From Argentina anserina (Eukaryota; Streptophyta; Magnoliopsida; Rosales; Rosaceae): a stretch of DNA of 64,000 nt. Where the stretch lies: assembly GCF_933775445.1 (NCBI RefSeq), contig NC_065876.1:21886001-21950000 (forward strand). The letters are read 5' to 3'. The notes beneath the pieces are model-generated. The model worked only from the letters and a program-made list of their open reading frames with translations, had not been told where the DNA came from and ran no database searches. Position 1 is the first letter of the stretch, and each line of letters begins with the position of its first letter. The position numbers and the translations under genes are program-made. Of the stretch, positions 44,182 to 54,211 are shown piece after piece.

Positions 44182-44884
44182 CTACAAACACGAATACGGA
44201 ATCAATTAGATTCAAGTATAATAGGAATTAGAATGGGTGACGTATATGGTCACAAGAAAAATTGATGCAAGCGGCGATACTCATGATCGCACCCAAAACA
44301 GCGGTGCACTCAGGCGACCACACGAAAATCGATTAACTTCCCTTTCAAAACAATCGTGACTCCCCCAGGACCGTCACACAGAAAACATCGACCAAGAGGG
44401 GAAACCCATCCCTCTATAGTCTCATCGGCGTTATAAGAAAGGCCGGAATTAAGACAAGAAGAAGGCTAATAGCGCCCGATATAATATATCTATACGTTCA
44501 AAAGCGGGAACGTTTATAAAAATTTACCTTGGGAGGTTTGTAGTATACGGGAGTAGCTTCTCTTGAGCGAAGTCCTTGCTTGTGACTTTCACGTCTCTTG
44601 CGTGAATATGCGGGAGGAGCAATTTTGAATGCTTTGAGGCGAGCGGTGAATGCGGCGAGCGGCGAATGCGGCGAACGGCGAGCGGCGAGCGGCGAATGCG
44701 GCGGAAGCTTTGCGGGGCTGCGGGGCTGCGGGGCTGCAGGGCTGCGGGGCTGCAGGGCTGCGGGGCTGCGGGGCTGCGGGGATGCAGGGCTGCAAGGCTG
44801 CGAGGGCAGGGGCTGCGAGGGCAGGAGAAAAAATTTCGGAAGGCTCTAAAAGATTCAGGGTTTTAGGGCTTCGTGCTGATAACG
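44182..44884 (-). other. Copia 5' leader with primer-binding-like site, GC-rich repeat and donor-like site
   Basis: Immediately after the 5' LTR (minus strand) comes CGTTATCAGCACGAAGC, in primer-binding position; tRNA not assigned. At 44700-44825 there is an array of GGGCTGCG/GGGCTGCA octamers (plus strand), and at 44638-44700 a GCGGCGAA/GCGGCGAGC array. At 44528/44527 the minus strand reads CTCCCAAG|GTAAATTTTT, a strong splice donor match. Confidence 0.75.
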
Positions 44885-45071
44885 TGTTTGAGGATGAAAT
44901 ACTTGTATATTATTGAATGATATGGGGGCCTATATATATAGGCATTTACAACACCACAATCCCGTAGGATTCGGAGTTCTAATCTACTACGGAGATGCTA
45001 ATCTATCTCCTAACAGGAAACCTATTAGGCTAAGACACACACAAGGGTAGAATAATAATTCTCCCGGAACA
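44885..45071 (-). repeat. 5' LTR of Copia element (187 bp)
   Basis: Same length as the other LTR with a single base difference; flanked on its outer side by the CTTCT duplication at 45072-45076. Confidence 0.93.
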
Positions 45072-45076
45072 CTTCT

Positions 45077-46097
45077 CATTTTTTTCCTTTTTTTTATTTT
45101 TTTTCTCTATTCTTATACTTTAGTGATACCATTTTTTATTAATAAATCTATATTTATTTCTACTATCTCCTCATTTTTCTCACTTATTTTCTTTAACTAC
45201 AACATATTCTTCACAAATTCAATGAATATTTAATTTTCTATATATAAAAAAATTATGCATAAAACGAGCCATATCCATTCTTTATTCTTAAATTTCGCCA
45301 CTGGTGGGGGATGAAGGGATACTTAGATCAATATGATTGCTTTAGGGTTGCAAATTGGCTTCGTTTTGTTGCAAATTTAACCTAGCTTCCCCTTTGTAAG
45401 TTTTACGAAATGTGGTTTTGGGGAAAGGGTGTTGTCTGTTCAGAGCGTGTTTATTTGCATATGTTGCATTGCTCCAAAGTTGAAGTTTGTAAGCCTATGC
45501 AATAAATAAATTGAAACACATTATTCTCAAGATTAGAGACATGATCCGCCACATTGTTGCTTGTTGGGTAAGAAGGGGTTGGCATATTAAAAATTCACAA
45601 GATATAGACAAGAAATTGCTACTACATGGGAGCCGATCATATGAGAACCACTATAATGAGGACTAGTTGAGAACTTCTCGGTTTATGGTTTATAATGTTC
45701 ATTTTTCGATCACATTTTAACATCTCATCCTTTCAATTTATAGGTCTATATGATTAGATCATTGTTACAAAATTTCAGCCAAATTAGTAATAGTTAAGGT
45801 ATCAAATTAGATCAAAATAATGAACGAACAAAATCTGTCAAACATAAACCGTTCAAATTCATAATTGGTAAATCACATTTATGAATGCCTCCATAATTTT
45901 CAATTCTCATAAATATATGTAAATTGAACGGTTGAGATGAAAATATAAGATAAAAAAGTGTGACAATCCGAAAAGTCCTCAACTAGTCCTCAGCGCTAGC
46001 ACATAACACATTTATGTGTGTCTTGCTTTTATTCCAAATGTACCCATTGAAACAAAATGCCTCATCTTTTCTTCCAACGCTATTCTTGGCGCTAAAG
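45077..46097. other. Intergenic, no gene seen
   Basis: AT-rich sequence that includes the former continuation of the subtilase 3' flank, split by the Copia insertion. No ORF or repeat of note. Confidence 0.5.
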
Positions 46098-46107
46098 TGT
46101 TATAAAC

Positions 46108-47268
46108 CAAGGTTTAAAAAGGGGAAAAGCATGAGGTGAGGCGTTTTGTTGAAGCCTCAAACCTTGGAAGCCTTAAGGCACCGAGACGAAACATTTCGTG
46201 CTTTATAAATATTCAGATTATAATAAAATAAGTAAATATATGTGGATAAAAACAGTTCTTAATTCATGAAAAAGAATATATTTTGTCTCGACTTAATTCA
46301 TTCATTCACGTTCGAAACATATATACAGATTACAAGAGGAAGAGAACCTTGCCTAGAAGGAAACTATCTTCATAATCAAGGAGTAAAAGAGGCAGAAAAT
46401 ATATGCCTATAATTAATATTCCTAATTTACAGATTACATAATACAATAGAACCTCGTTAAATTAATACTCAATTAATGAATAATATTATTAAAATAATAC
46501 TTTTTACTGGTTCCACCTCATAGCTAACGTGTTAAATTAAAATTTTACTAAATTTGTAAGATAATAGAAATTTGAAAATTCATATAGACCCCATCGAATA
46601 TATAAATTAATAATGATATAATTTATATAATAAGTTTTACATTTATGAGGATTTCATTGAAGAATTTTGTTGATTTAATTATCATTAAATAAAATAATAC
46701 AATATATCGAACAACATAATATTTTGAACAACGACATCCGTGATAAATCCAACAATGTGGTGTATTAACAAAAAGTAAAACTTATTTCTTTGAAAAAAAT
46801 GAAAGAAAATATATATTATACCTTGATAAATTAAAAACTTATTAATTAATCAATAAATTAAAAAAATTAAAAAAATTATTAATATATTAATGTCTCACTA
46901 AAATAATAAATTTTCTCAGTTCTGAGCCTATTAATTTATAGAGGTTTTACTGTATTTAAATAAATACTTAAAATATTTTAAATTCATACATTTTTAAATT
47001 AACAAACGCATAAATTTTAATTTTCTCATTCTAATTTGTTCTCTATTAATCACTAGAGTTGTTGCATATACATCAACAAAAATATTAAATTCATCTCAAT
47101 GCATGATATAGCGTGAAAGGCGCACCGAGGCGTGTTGAGGCGTGCCGAGGCCAGCCAAAGGGGATGCCCTTTGTGTCAAAAACCTTACAGATGGAGCCTT
47201 ATGCAAAATTGACTTGCCTTGCCTAAAGGCGCGCTATAACATGTCTCAATGGGCGTCTTTTTAAATAT
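46108..47268. mobile_element. Non-autonomous Mutator-like DNA element (1161 bp)
   Basis: Flanked by a perfect 10-bp duplication TGTTATAAAC (46098-46107 and 47269-47278). Ends are CAAGGTTTAAAAAGG and CTTTTTAAATATT, imperfect inverted repeats sharing TTTAAAAAG. Inner flanks carry GAGGCG/AAGGCG/CGCGCC-rich phrases in opposite orientation. No transposase. The 9-11 bp duplication length favours Mutator; hAT (8 bp) is less likely. A nested Emigrant-like MITE sits inside. Confidence 0.7.
46444..46952. mobile_element. Emigrant-like MITE (pogo/Tc1-mariner), nested
   Basis: Left end TA-CAATAGAACCTCGTTAAATTA and right end, read in reverse complement, TA-CAGTAAAACCTCTATAAATT. The right end matches the terminal repeat I recall for the Arabidopsis Emigrant family (CAGTAAAACCTCTATAAATT), with TA as target duplication. 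The left end has four changes. About 509 bp, AT-rich, non-coding. Confidence 0.55.
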
Positions 47269-47278
47269 TGTTATAAAC

Positions 47279-48553
47279 TACACTCACCCTATTTGTTTGA
47301 TACCGAAAATGTACAACCTATAATATAGATAAGGAAAATGCTAAAGGCACAAAAATATTATACAAAAAATCTATACCAAATGATGTGGCATATGCCATAT
47401 CATCATCCTAACCTTAATAATTTCCAACATGTATGGTATTCCTAAATCTATTAAATGCTTATTAATCTGAAAGTGAAAATCAAAGATGAAAAAAAAATCA
47501 TTTTGATCAAACTGAAGACAAAGAACAAGATCCTAACATATATATTTATATCACACCAAAGCTCCATTTCCTTGTTTTTAAGTTGAGGTTAGGAAACCGT
47601 TTCAATTTTAATTTGCTTGAAAAAAAATAAACGAATCTAATTGAAAATTCAATAAAGAAAATTAGAAATAAAATAAATATACAATATAATGTATATATGA
47701 GTTTAGACTTTGCGTATGTGAGAAAAGTTACGATCTAATTAAACAACAACAAGAGCAGACTTGATATTCATTTATGGAAGAATACATTTGGAATTGGTCA
47801 AATCAAATCTGATAAGTCTAGATTAATCTCATCAACTCTTCTACTAAAGAAGTTATTTATTGATTATTATTATTATTTTTATTTTATTTTATTATTATTA
47901 ACTTTTGGTTAATGAGAAAATTTGAAATAGTTAGTTATGTTAGTTGGAAATTATACAATTGAAAGTAATGACATGTCTTGTGCCACGTATGATGCTATGT
48001 AATTTGTTATCATTTTTTTGTTAAATCTTTTTGATGCATGTAGCACTACTCGATAGATAATATCGAGGAATTTTTTAGTCATCCCGGAGAACCATGTGGC
48101 AATGTCCAGTGATACTTCATTTAAATCACAATTTAACTCTTAGAATTTGATTAAAAAAATTATATTTAAGCTATTTTATTAAAGATTATTTTGAGTTTAT
48201 TTCTAAAATCATACACCATACACTCTAATACCATAAACCCTAAACTCTAAAACCCTATATCAAAAACCATAAACTTTTACCCGAAATTATCAATACCCAT
48301 AAAAGTCAAATTAACACGTGGTTATCCGTGAACACTAAATTTTTTTTTCAGATAATATCTCCAAATTTGTAGTCCTCTCTTTCCCAATTGTAGAATACTC
48401 CTCGTATTCTATAATTTGGACTAATGGATCCATTCCGTTCAGATCGACCTTTAACTTTCTATCTTCCGTTAATAAGCCAGTTTAGACTAAAGGGAGATTA
48501 CAATTCAAGTAGAAAATAGGAGCTCGTTGTATTGTTCAACTGGGCATTTGGGG
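47279..48553. other. Intergenic and 5' flank of the next gene
   Basis: AT-rich, no ORF or repeat recognised. The sequence just before 48554 (about 48480-48553) is presumably 5' UTR of the four-exon gene. Confidence 0.5.
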
Positions 48554-51500
48554 ATGGATTCCAAGGCTTTAGCAAAATCCAAGAGGGCTCACTCTCAACA
48601 CCACTCCAACAAAAAGCACCACCACCCAAATCAGAAATCAAATTCCCCAGCCCCATCCAAGCAAATCCCCTCAAATTGGGATCGTTACGATGAAGAAGAA
48701 CAAGAAGAACAACAACTCCATGAAGCAGGTGCTGTTATGCCCAAGAGCAAAGGCGCGGATTACAGTCATCTGATTTCCGAGGCACAGTCTCAGTCTCAAC
48801 TCGACCATGTTCTGTCTGGTATGTGTTGTTTGCTTTGCTTATGCATTCTACATGTGAGCGTGTTTGTTTGGTTCATTTGGTTGTTAATGATTGTTGTTTA
48901 AGTTATGTGTAGAAAACTTAGGGGAATGGAATAAGGAGGGGATGATGTCTATGGTTTCGGCAAGGGGGGAGAGTATTCTGTCTTGGATTGGTGATGATAA
49001 CTTTGTTGTGGGTTTCGACAAGACTGCTCCTGCACATCATGAGGTAATGCACTCTTCATGTCATTACTGTTTATATGAAGTTAAGTTGAGAATCTGAGTT
49101 CCTAGACAATCAGCATTCGATAGGAGTGATACTTCAAAATTGGAGACTTGATACTCAAAATTTAAGAACTATATATACACACATATTAATGTAATGCCAT
49201 TCGTTAGGTTCAAGTTTTGGGTTTTTATGTTCTTTCTCAATCTTGAAATCATGCTGTCATATATTTAAGAAGGCAAAGAAAAGCTCATAAGCTACTCCGA
49301 ATGTACTTTTTATGACTACGAAGTAGGTTTAAAACTAACACCTCTTTACATGAAAAAAGTATTGAATTTGTTTAAGCAGCTGGCTGCTGCATTTTCTTTG
49401 ATACTGTAATTTGCAATGAACATCTATGTACAAGGAAATACATTGCTGGTTGATTTTTGTAGAAAGACAAGGGATTTTAAACTTGGTTTTTAATTTAGTT
49501 CTTTTTGTGTTGCTGCTTTTAGATATTGATATGCCTTCCCTTTCCAACTATTTATCTTACACATCTGTTTCAAGTATTTATCTATTTATACTTCTTGATT
49601 TTTACTTTGGCAAAATGTGATACGATAGCTATATTTTTTCATTATGCCCGCTTGGCCTGGCTATAGGTACATTATCTTTATTACAGCATTTTGTTTCTTT
49701 TCCTGCTTTAGGTGGTTAACTATACGTATCTTCTCCCTCCCCCTTCACATAAACGGTTGGAGCATTAAATAGGCGCCATTACAGTAATAAATGTGCATGA
49801 TACATTGCATGGAAATCCCTGAATTTCCAATCTTCATCTTTCATCAATCTTATCTGTAAGCAAATTCCAGCCCAGTAACAAGTGCTGGAAGATAAAGGTT
49901 TTGGAGCATGATGGAGATATGGCATTGATTGAGTTTCAATTTTTTTTTATAGTGATATTTGGAAGGCCAAGAGGGCTGTTCAGTGCTTCTAGGGGATTAT
50001 GACAATGTGGTCCAATATCACCGTTCTGTTTTGTAGTAGATGTTTAAAGTAGAATTTTCCCATATCCCCAATTGATTAAAATCTCTATTATCTTGCATCA
50101 AACTTGTTGGAACCGAACTCACCCCTTCCAGCTTCTGAAACCATTTCCTATTCATTCAGATATCAGATCTATTCTAAAATCTAAATCCAGGTTGCAAGTT
50201 TATAGATACAGGGTTGTCAACCAGAAGCAGAAAAATATGGAGAATAATTACACCTGGAAAGCATGTTTATAAATACTTTGGAATACAATAATAAGGGGCA
50301 AGTATAATTATAATAGAATGTTATAAGTTCTACATGAAAGTCTTTCTGTGTAAGAACTTTTAAGCTATGCTCTTTGATTTCATTTCTTATAATTTCTGTA
50401 GTTACACTGAGAGAATGAGCTTTATTATTTATTTATTTATATCTCATGCAGGGATCATTTCTCTCGTTGAATTTGCATTCCCTTGCAGAACAACTGGAGA
50501 AAGTTGACTTATCACAGAGGCTTTTCATCGAGCCTGACTTATTGCCTCTAGAACTGGTATGCTTTCCTTTGATTGTTTTTTTTTTTTGGATCATTACTAA
50601 AATAGAATTTTGGTCTTCTATTTGAAATTTTGTACCATCTAATATGCATCTGCGCTTGGTAGGTGAAGATGATAATTGAATCAGTAGGTACTTGTAGACT
50701 ACTGGAGACTTTGTACGTATTTTTGCGGGGTTAATTTGATTATATCCATTGCAAGTGATACCAATTAAAGGCCTCAGAGGGATATCAAATTGATGAAAAG
50801 TCAGAATTGGTAAAGCCTGAATATATATGTATGCAAGTGATATTTTTTCGTAAGTGACTAAAGTAATATTTTTTCGTAAGTGACTAATGTCTGAGATATG
50901 GGACTGATATTAGTCTACATGTCTCGATGGTAGTATTTTGAAACTTAGTCATGTTGGCACATCCTCAGAATATTTAGAACATGTCTTAGATGCTCAGTTC
51001 CTTTTCTTCTTTATTTTCGGAGGGAGTACTGTTCAAATGATCATGAACAAACTTCCATTCCTAGGTTTTTGATGGTGTGTGCTACATATAAGTGATACAT
51101 GATTCTGTTTTATGCAACAGCAGAATGTGGAGGGGCTAGAGTCTACAAGCAGTCAGTATGCTGATCAGGACCAAGATACATTCACCAACAAAGGAGCCAC
51201 ACTAATATCCGAAGCAAGCTGTGGTGAATATCCTGATAAGATTGACGAGGCAGATCAAGATATTGATATTATGATATCAAGTTTTCCTGAGAGTGATTAT
51301 CTAGATCCAAATTTGTCCAACCTGAGATCAACTTTACTCAACCAAGTTGGTGTTGAGCCATCCACCAATGAAAGGAAGCAACCAGAGTCCAATACTGCAG
51401 ACATTCCAAACAAGAATGCGGCCACATTTGAGGCAGCAACTGCGGAGGAAGAACTGGATATGCTTCTCAATTCATTTAGTGAGACCAAGATAAATGATCC

Positions 51501-51765
51501 ATCTGGTTTGAGGTCTGTACCAGAAGAAGCTTCTATGTCTCCACTTCAACTTCCTATAAAAGGAACAGATTCGTCAATCCTGATGGCTGCCAACCTTGAT
51601 GATGCTCTTGATGACTTGATAAGCCAAACATCTATCCCGATCAACCAAACTCGTCCATCTCTCCCCCAGGAGACTATAGTGGTTCATGAGTTCCAATCTT
51701 CTTCTCATACTGGTTCAAAGTCCAAAGAACTGGAAGATTTTGATTCTTGGTTTGATACACTTTGA
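48554..51765 (+). CDS. Conserved plant protein of unknown function, four exons
   Basis: Exons 48554-48818, 48913-49043, 50452-50556 and 51121-51765; phases 1, 0 and 0 join cleanly to 381 residues. An in-frame ATG at 48527 would add nine residues, but MDSKALAKSKRAHSQHHSNK is the better start. The N-terminus is basic and His/Lys/Ser-rich, probably disordered. A compact central block spans exons 1-3: SHLISEAQSQSQLDHVLSEN, then LGEWNKEGMMSMVSARGESI, LSWIGDDNFVVGFDK, SLNLHSLAEQLEKVDLSQRL and FIEPDLLPLEL; its unbroken, non-repetitive character suggests the functional part. Exon 4 is acidic with repeated short motifs (ELDMLLNSF, DIDIMISSF, LDDALDDLIS) and ends DFDSWFDTL. No catalytic motif or membrane span. 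The exon 4 acceptor is a NAGNAG (51118-51123), so one Gln may be optional. I cannot name the family. Confidence 0.82.
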
Positions 51766-51932
51766 TCTGGTTGTAATCTAGAAATCCACAATTCTATGTA
51801 GACTTATTTTTAGATGGTTTTCGTGGTCACTTTTAGCACAGGGTAGGGGAAGAACCTTGTTTTGCTGAATGGAAGAAATCCAAAATTGTAACATTTTTTT
51901 TGGAAATGATGATGGCCATTGGTATCCTCACT

Positions 51933-53314
51933 TAGGGCTCGTCAACGGCCCAGGCCCGGCCCGGCTCATGAGTGACGGGTTCGGACCAGTTTGGGCCGGG
52001 TCTTAATAAGTTTAAATAAATGGCGGGCCGAGTATTTTCACAAATACGAAGATCCAACGCCCAATTAAAGCGGGCATTGCGGGCTTTCGGTCTAGGCTTT
52101 AATAAGTTTAAATAAATGGGGGGCCGAGTATTTCCACAAATATGAAGATCCAACGCCCAATTAAAGCGGGCATTGCGGGCTTTTGCGGGCCGAGCCTTGT
52201 GGGTTTGTATTAGAAAAAAAAATACTTTAATTTATGGGTTTGAAACAATAAAAGAATTATTAGAAAACATTCTTAAAAAAAGTCACAAATAAATTCTAGT
52301 TTTGAAATATTGTCGATCGACATAAATAGATGTGATCGATATATATATTTAGGAACCCTGTAAAAATTTCATCGAATTCGGACCTCGTTTAACCGTCGGA
52401 ATTTTCGGTCAACCAAAAAAAGAGGCGTTTTCACATAATAAAACATCATTGACCGGGGCTTTGCCAAATGGTTTTTCTCATTGCGACCACGCACGATCGG
52501 TGACAAAAAAAGTAGGTGATTTCAAATATGTAAACAGCTTTTCACATTCGAATCTTGGTAATGGGTCCCTCTTTGGGACACATTAGTGTTGTTTTTGGTT
52601 TACAAGAAATTCCGACGGTCAAAGGAGGTCCGAATTAGATGAAATTTTAAAATGATCACTAAATATATATACTGATCACATCGGATGGTGTTGATCGATT
52701 CCGAGAAGTTTCTTGCCTATAGTCACTCTATAATGTGATAGTTTTATTATAAAACCTAATATAAAGGTTATAATACATTAGTAGACACTTCGGTGATTGA
52801 CAACTCCAATTCAAAATATGGTCGATCGATACCAGTAGATGTGATCGGTATATATATTTAGGGAACCCATAAAAATTTCATTCATTTTGGACATGGTTTG
52901 ACCGTTCGTACCAACGGTCAACTACTAAAGAGGCGTTTTGATATATTGAAACCCCATTGACCGAGGCTTTCCCAAATAGATTTATTCAGTTCGACCGCGC
53001 ATGATAGGTAACAAAAATTATGTGATTTCATATATGCAAACGACTTTCGGCATTCGCATATTTGTAATAGGCCCTCCCTTAGGGTATATTAGTGGTGTTT
53101 TCGATTTACCGAAAATTCCGACGGTCAAACGAAGTCCGAATTGGATGAAATTTTTACAAGGTCACTAAATATATATACTAATCACATCGGCTGGTGTCGA
53201 TCGATTACAAGAAGGTTTTTTCATATAGTCGTTACATAATGCATAGATTTATTATAAAGGTTATAATTCCTTAGTAGACACTTTTCGGATCCGCGTGTTA
53301 AATGATGAGGCCTA
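51933..53314. mobile_element. Non-autonomous hAT transposon (1382 bp)
   Basis: Ends TAGGGCTCGTCA and TGATGAGGCCTA (10 of 12 matching as inverted repeats) are flanked by a perfect 8-bp duplication TCCTCACT (51925-51932 and 53315-53322). The left subterminal region is rich in GGCCCGG/GGGCCG, typical of one large group of plant hAT MITE-like elements. It contains a 96-bp tandem pair (52004/52100) and a larger 509-bp tandem unit. No transposase ORF. It lies about 170 bp past the stop of the preceding gene, possibly in its 3' UTR or terminator region. Confidence 0.88.
52312..53285. repeat. ~509-bp tandem units inside the second hAT element
   Basis: GTCGATCGA starts units at 52312 and 52821. Both then run through GATGTGATCG.TATATATATTTAGG-like sequence, AAAAATTTCAT, 'AAGAGGCGTTTT', 'CATTGACCG.GGCTTT' and 'GATTTCA.ATATG.AAAC'. 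The copies are diverged by point changes. Confidence 0.8.
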
Positions 53315-53322
53315 TCCTCACT

Positions 53323-54211
53323 ATCATGTAATGGCATAAGTCATTTTGACGTGGTTACATGCTTCATTCTCTGGTTATGGAAAATGAAAAATTGAAAGTG
53401 ACCAAAAGCAATTACTGTGGTATCAAAAGCAATTACCTTGATGCCAAACAGTGGGCAGTAGAGTAGATGTGCAAAGAGTGTTACTTTTACAAGGTAAAGA
53501 AATTGTTCTTTCGTTGTTTCAAGCTTTTCATTATGAAATCAACTTTCTTTTATAAAGGTAAAAGCGAAATGTTATTGAATGGTTCAATATTCTTATATTA
53601 GTTAAAGCCATAATTTGAGATCCATTCGGTTTTTCTCTTTCTTGACTATTTATGGTGAAGTAAATTGTGCAGAACATAAGTTTGAACATCTAAAATGCAC
53701 CTTACAAAGATGCATGTACTATTACTCGAGCTATAAGTTTTAGATTTTTGCACAGCCGAACCCCATATTTTTAATTGAAACAAAATGAAGGGAAATTTAA
53801 ATAGTCGGATATTCGAAGTAATCTTTGTTTTTTGATAATAACAAAAAAAAATACATAAATAAAGAATTAAAGCTTCCCAAATTGCCCATCTTATATTTAA
53901 AACTCTTGTCATGTGGAATGGATATGATGGTAATTCGAGAAGCCAAAGCCAAAAACAAAAGGAGAAAACAAAAACTCCCCCAAGAAGAGAGAATTCAGCG
54001 GGAGAAAAGAGAGAATAGAAAGAATTTGGGGCCATGATCTCGAGACCGGAGTTGATCGCAGATTCGGAGTGAATTTTCATTTGGGTATTTTCCATTGCAA
54101 ATTTCTACTCGGGTAAATCAAAGGTTTCATGTTTTCTCGTGTTTTGAGTTTGATATGTAATTGTCATATTGGGTTATTGCAGAGTGAAACCAGACCCCAT
54201 CTCCTACCAAA
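53323..54211. other. Intergenic and 5' UTR of TRAF-type gene
   Basis: AT-rich; no gene. The stretch 53930-54211 (purine-rich AGAGAGAATAGAAAG and CGAGACCGGAGTTGATCGCA) is probably the promoter-proximal region and 5' UTR of the next gene. Confidence 0.45.

Larger units (their letters stand above)
37789..45071 (-). mobile_element. Ty1/Copia LTR retrotransposon, recent insertion, gag and pol separate
   Basis: Complete 7283-bp element on the minus strand flanked by a perfect 5-bp duplication CTTCT (37784-37788 and 45072-45076). Both LTRs are 187 bp and differ at one position (C/T in GGAGTCCTAAT). Minus-strand order: 5' LTR 45071-44885, leader with a GC-rich repeat, gag 44181-43114, 964-nt spacer, pol 42149-38373, polypurine tract AAGGGGGAG, 3' LTR 37975-37789. 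PR-IN-RT-RH order makes it Copia. Pol has one stop near its end, so this copy is probably defective in trans-complementable fashion only. Insertion is young by LTR identity. Confidence 0.95.

Noticed and set aside
44598..44916. Plus-strand ORFs encoding GAAGLRGC-type repeats
   Set aside because: Direct translation of the octamer array in the Copia leader, on the strand opposite to the element.
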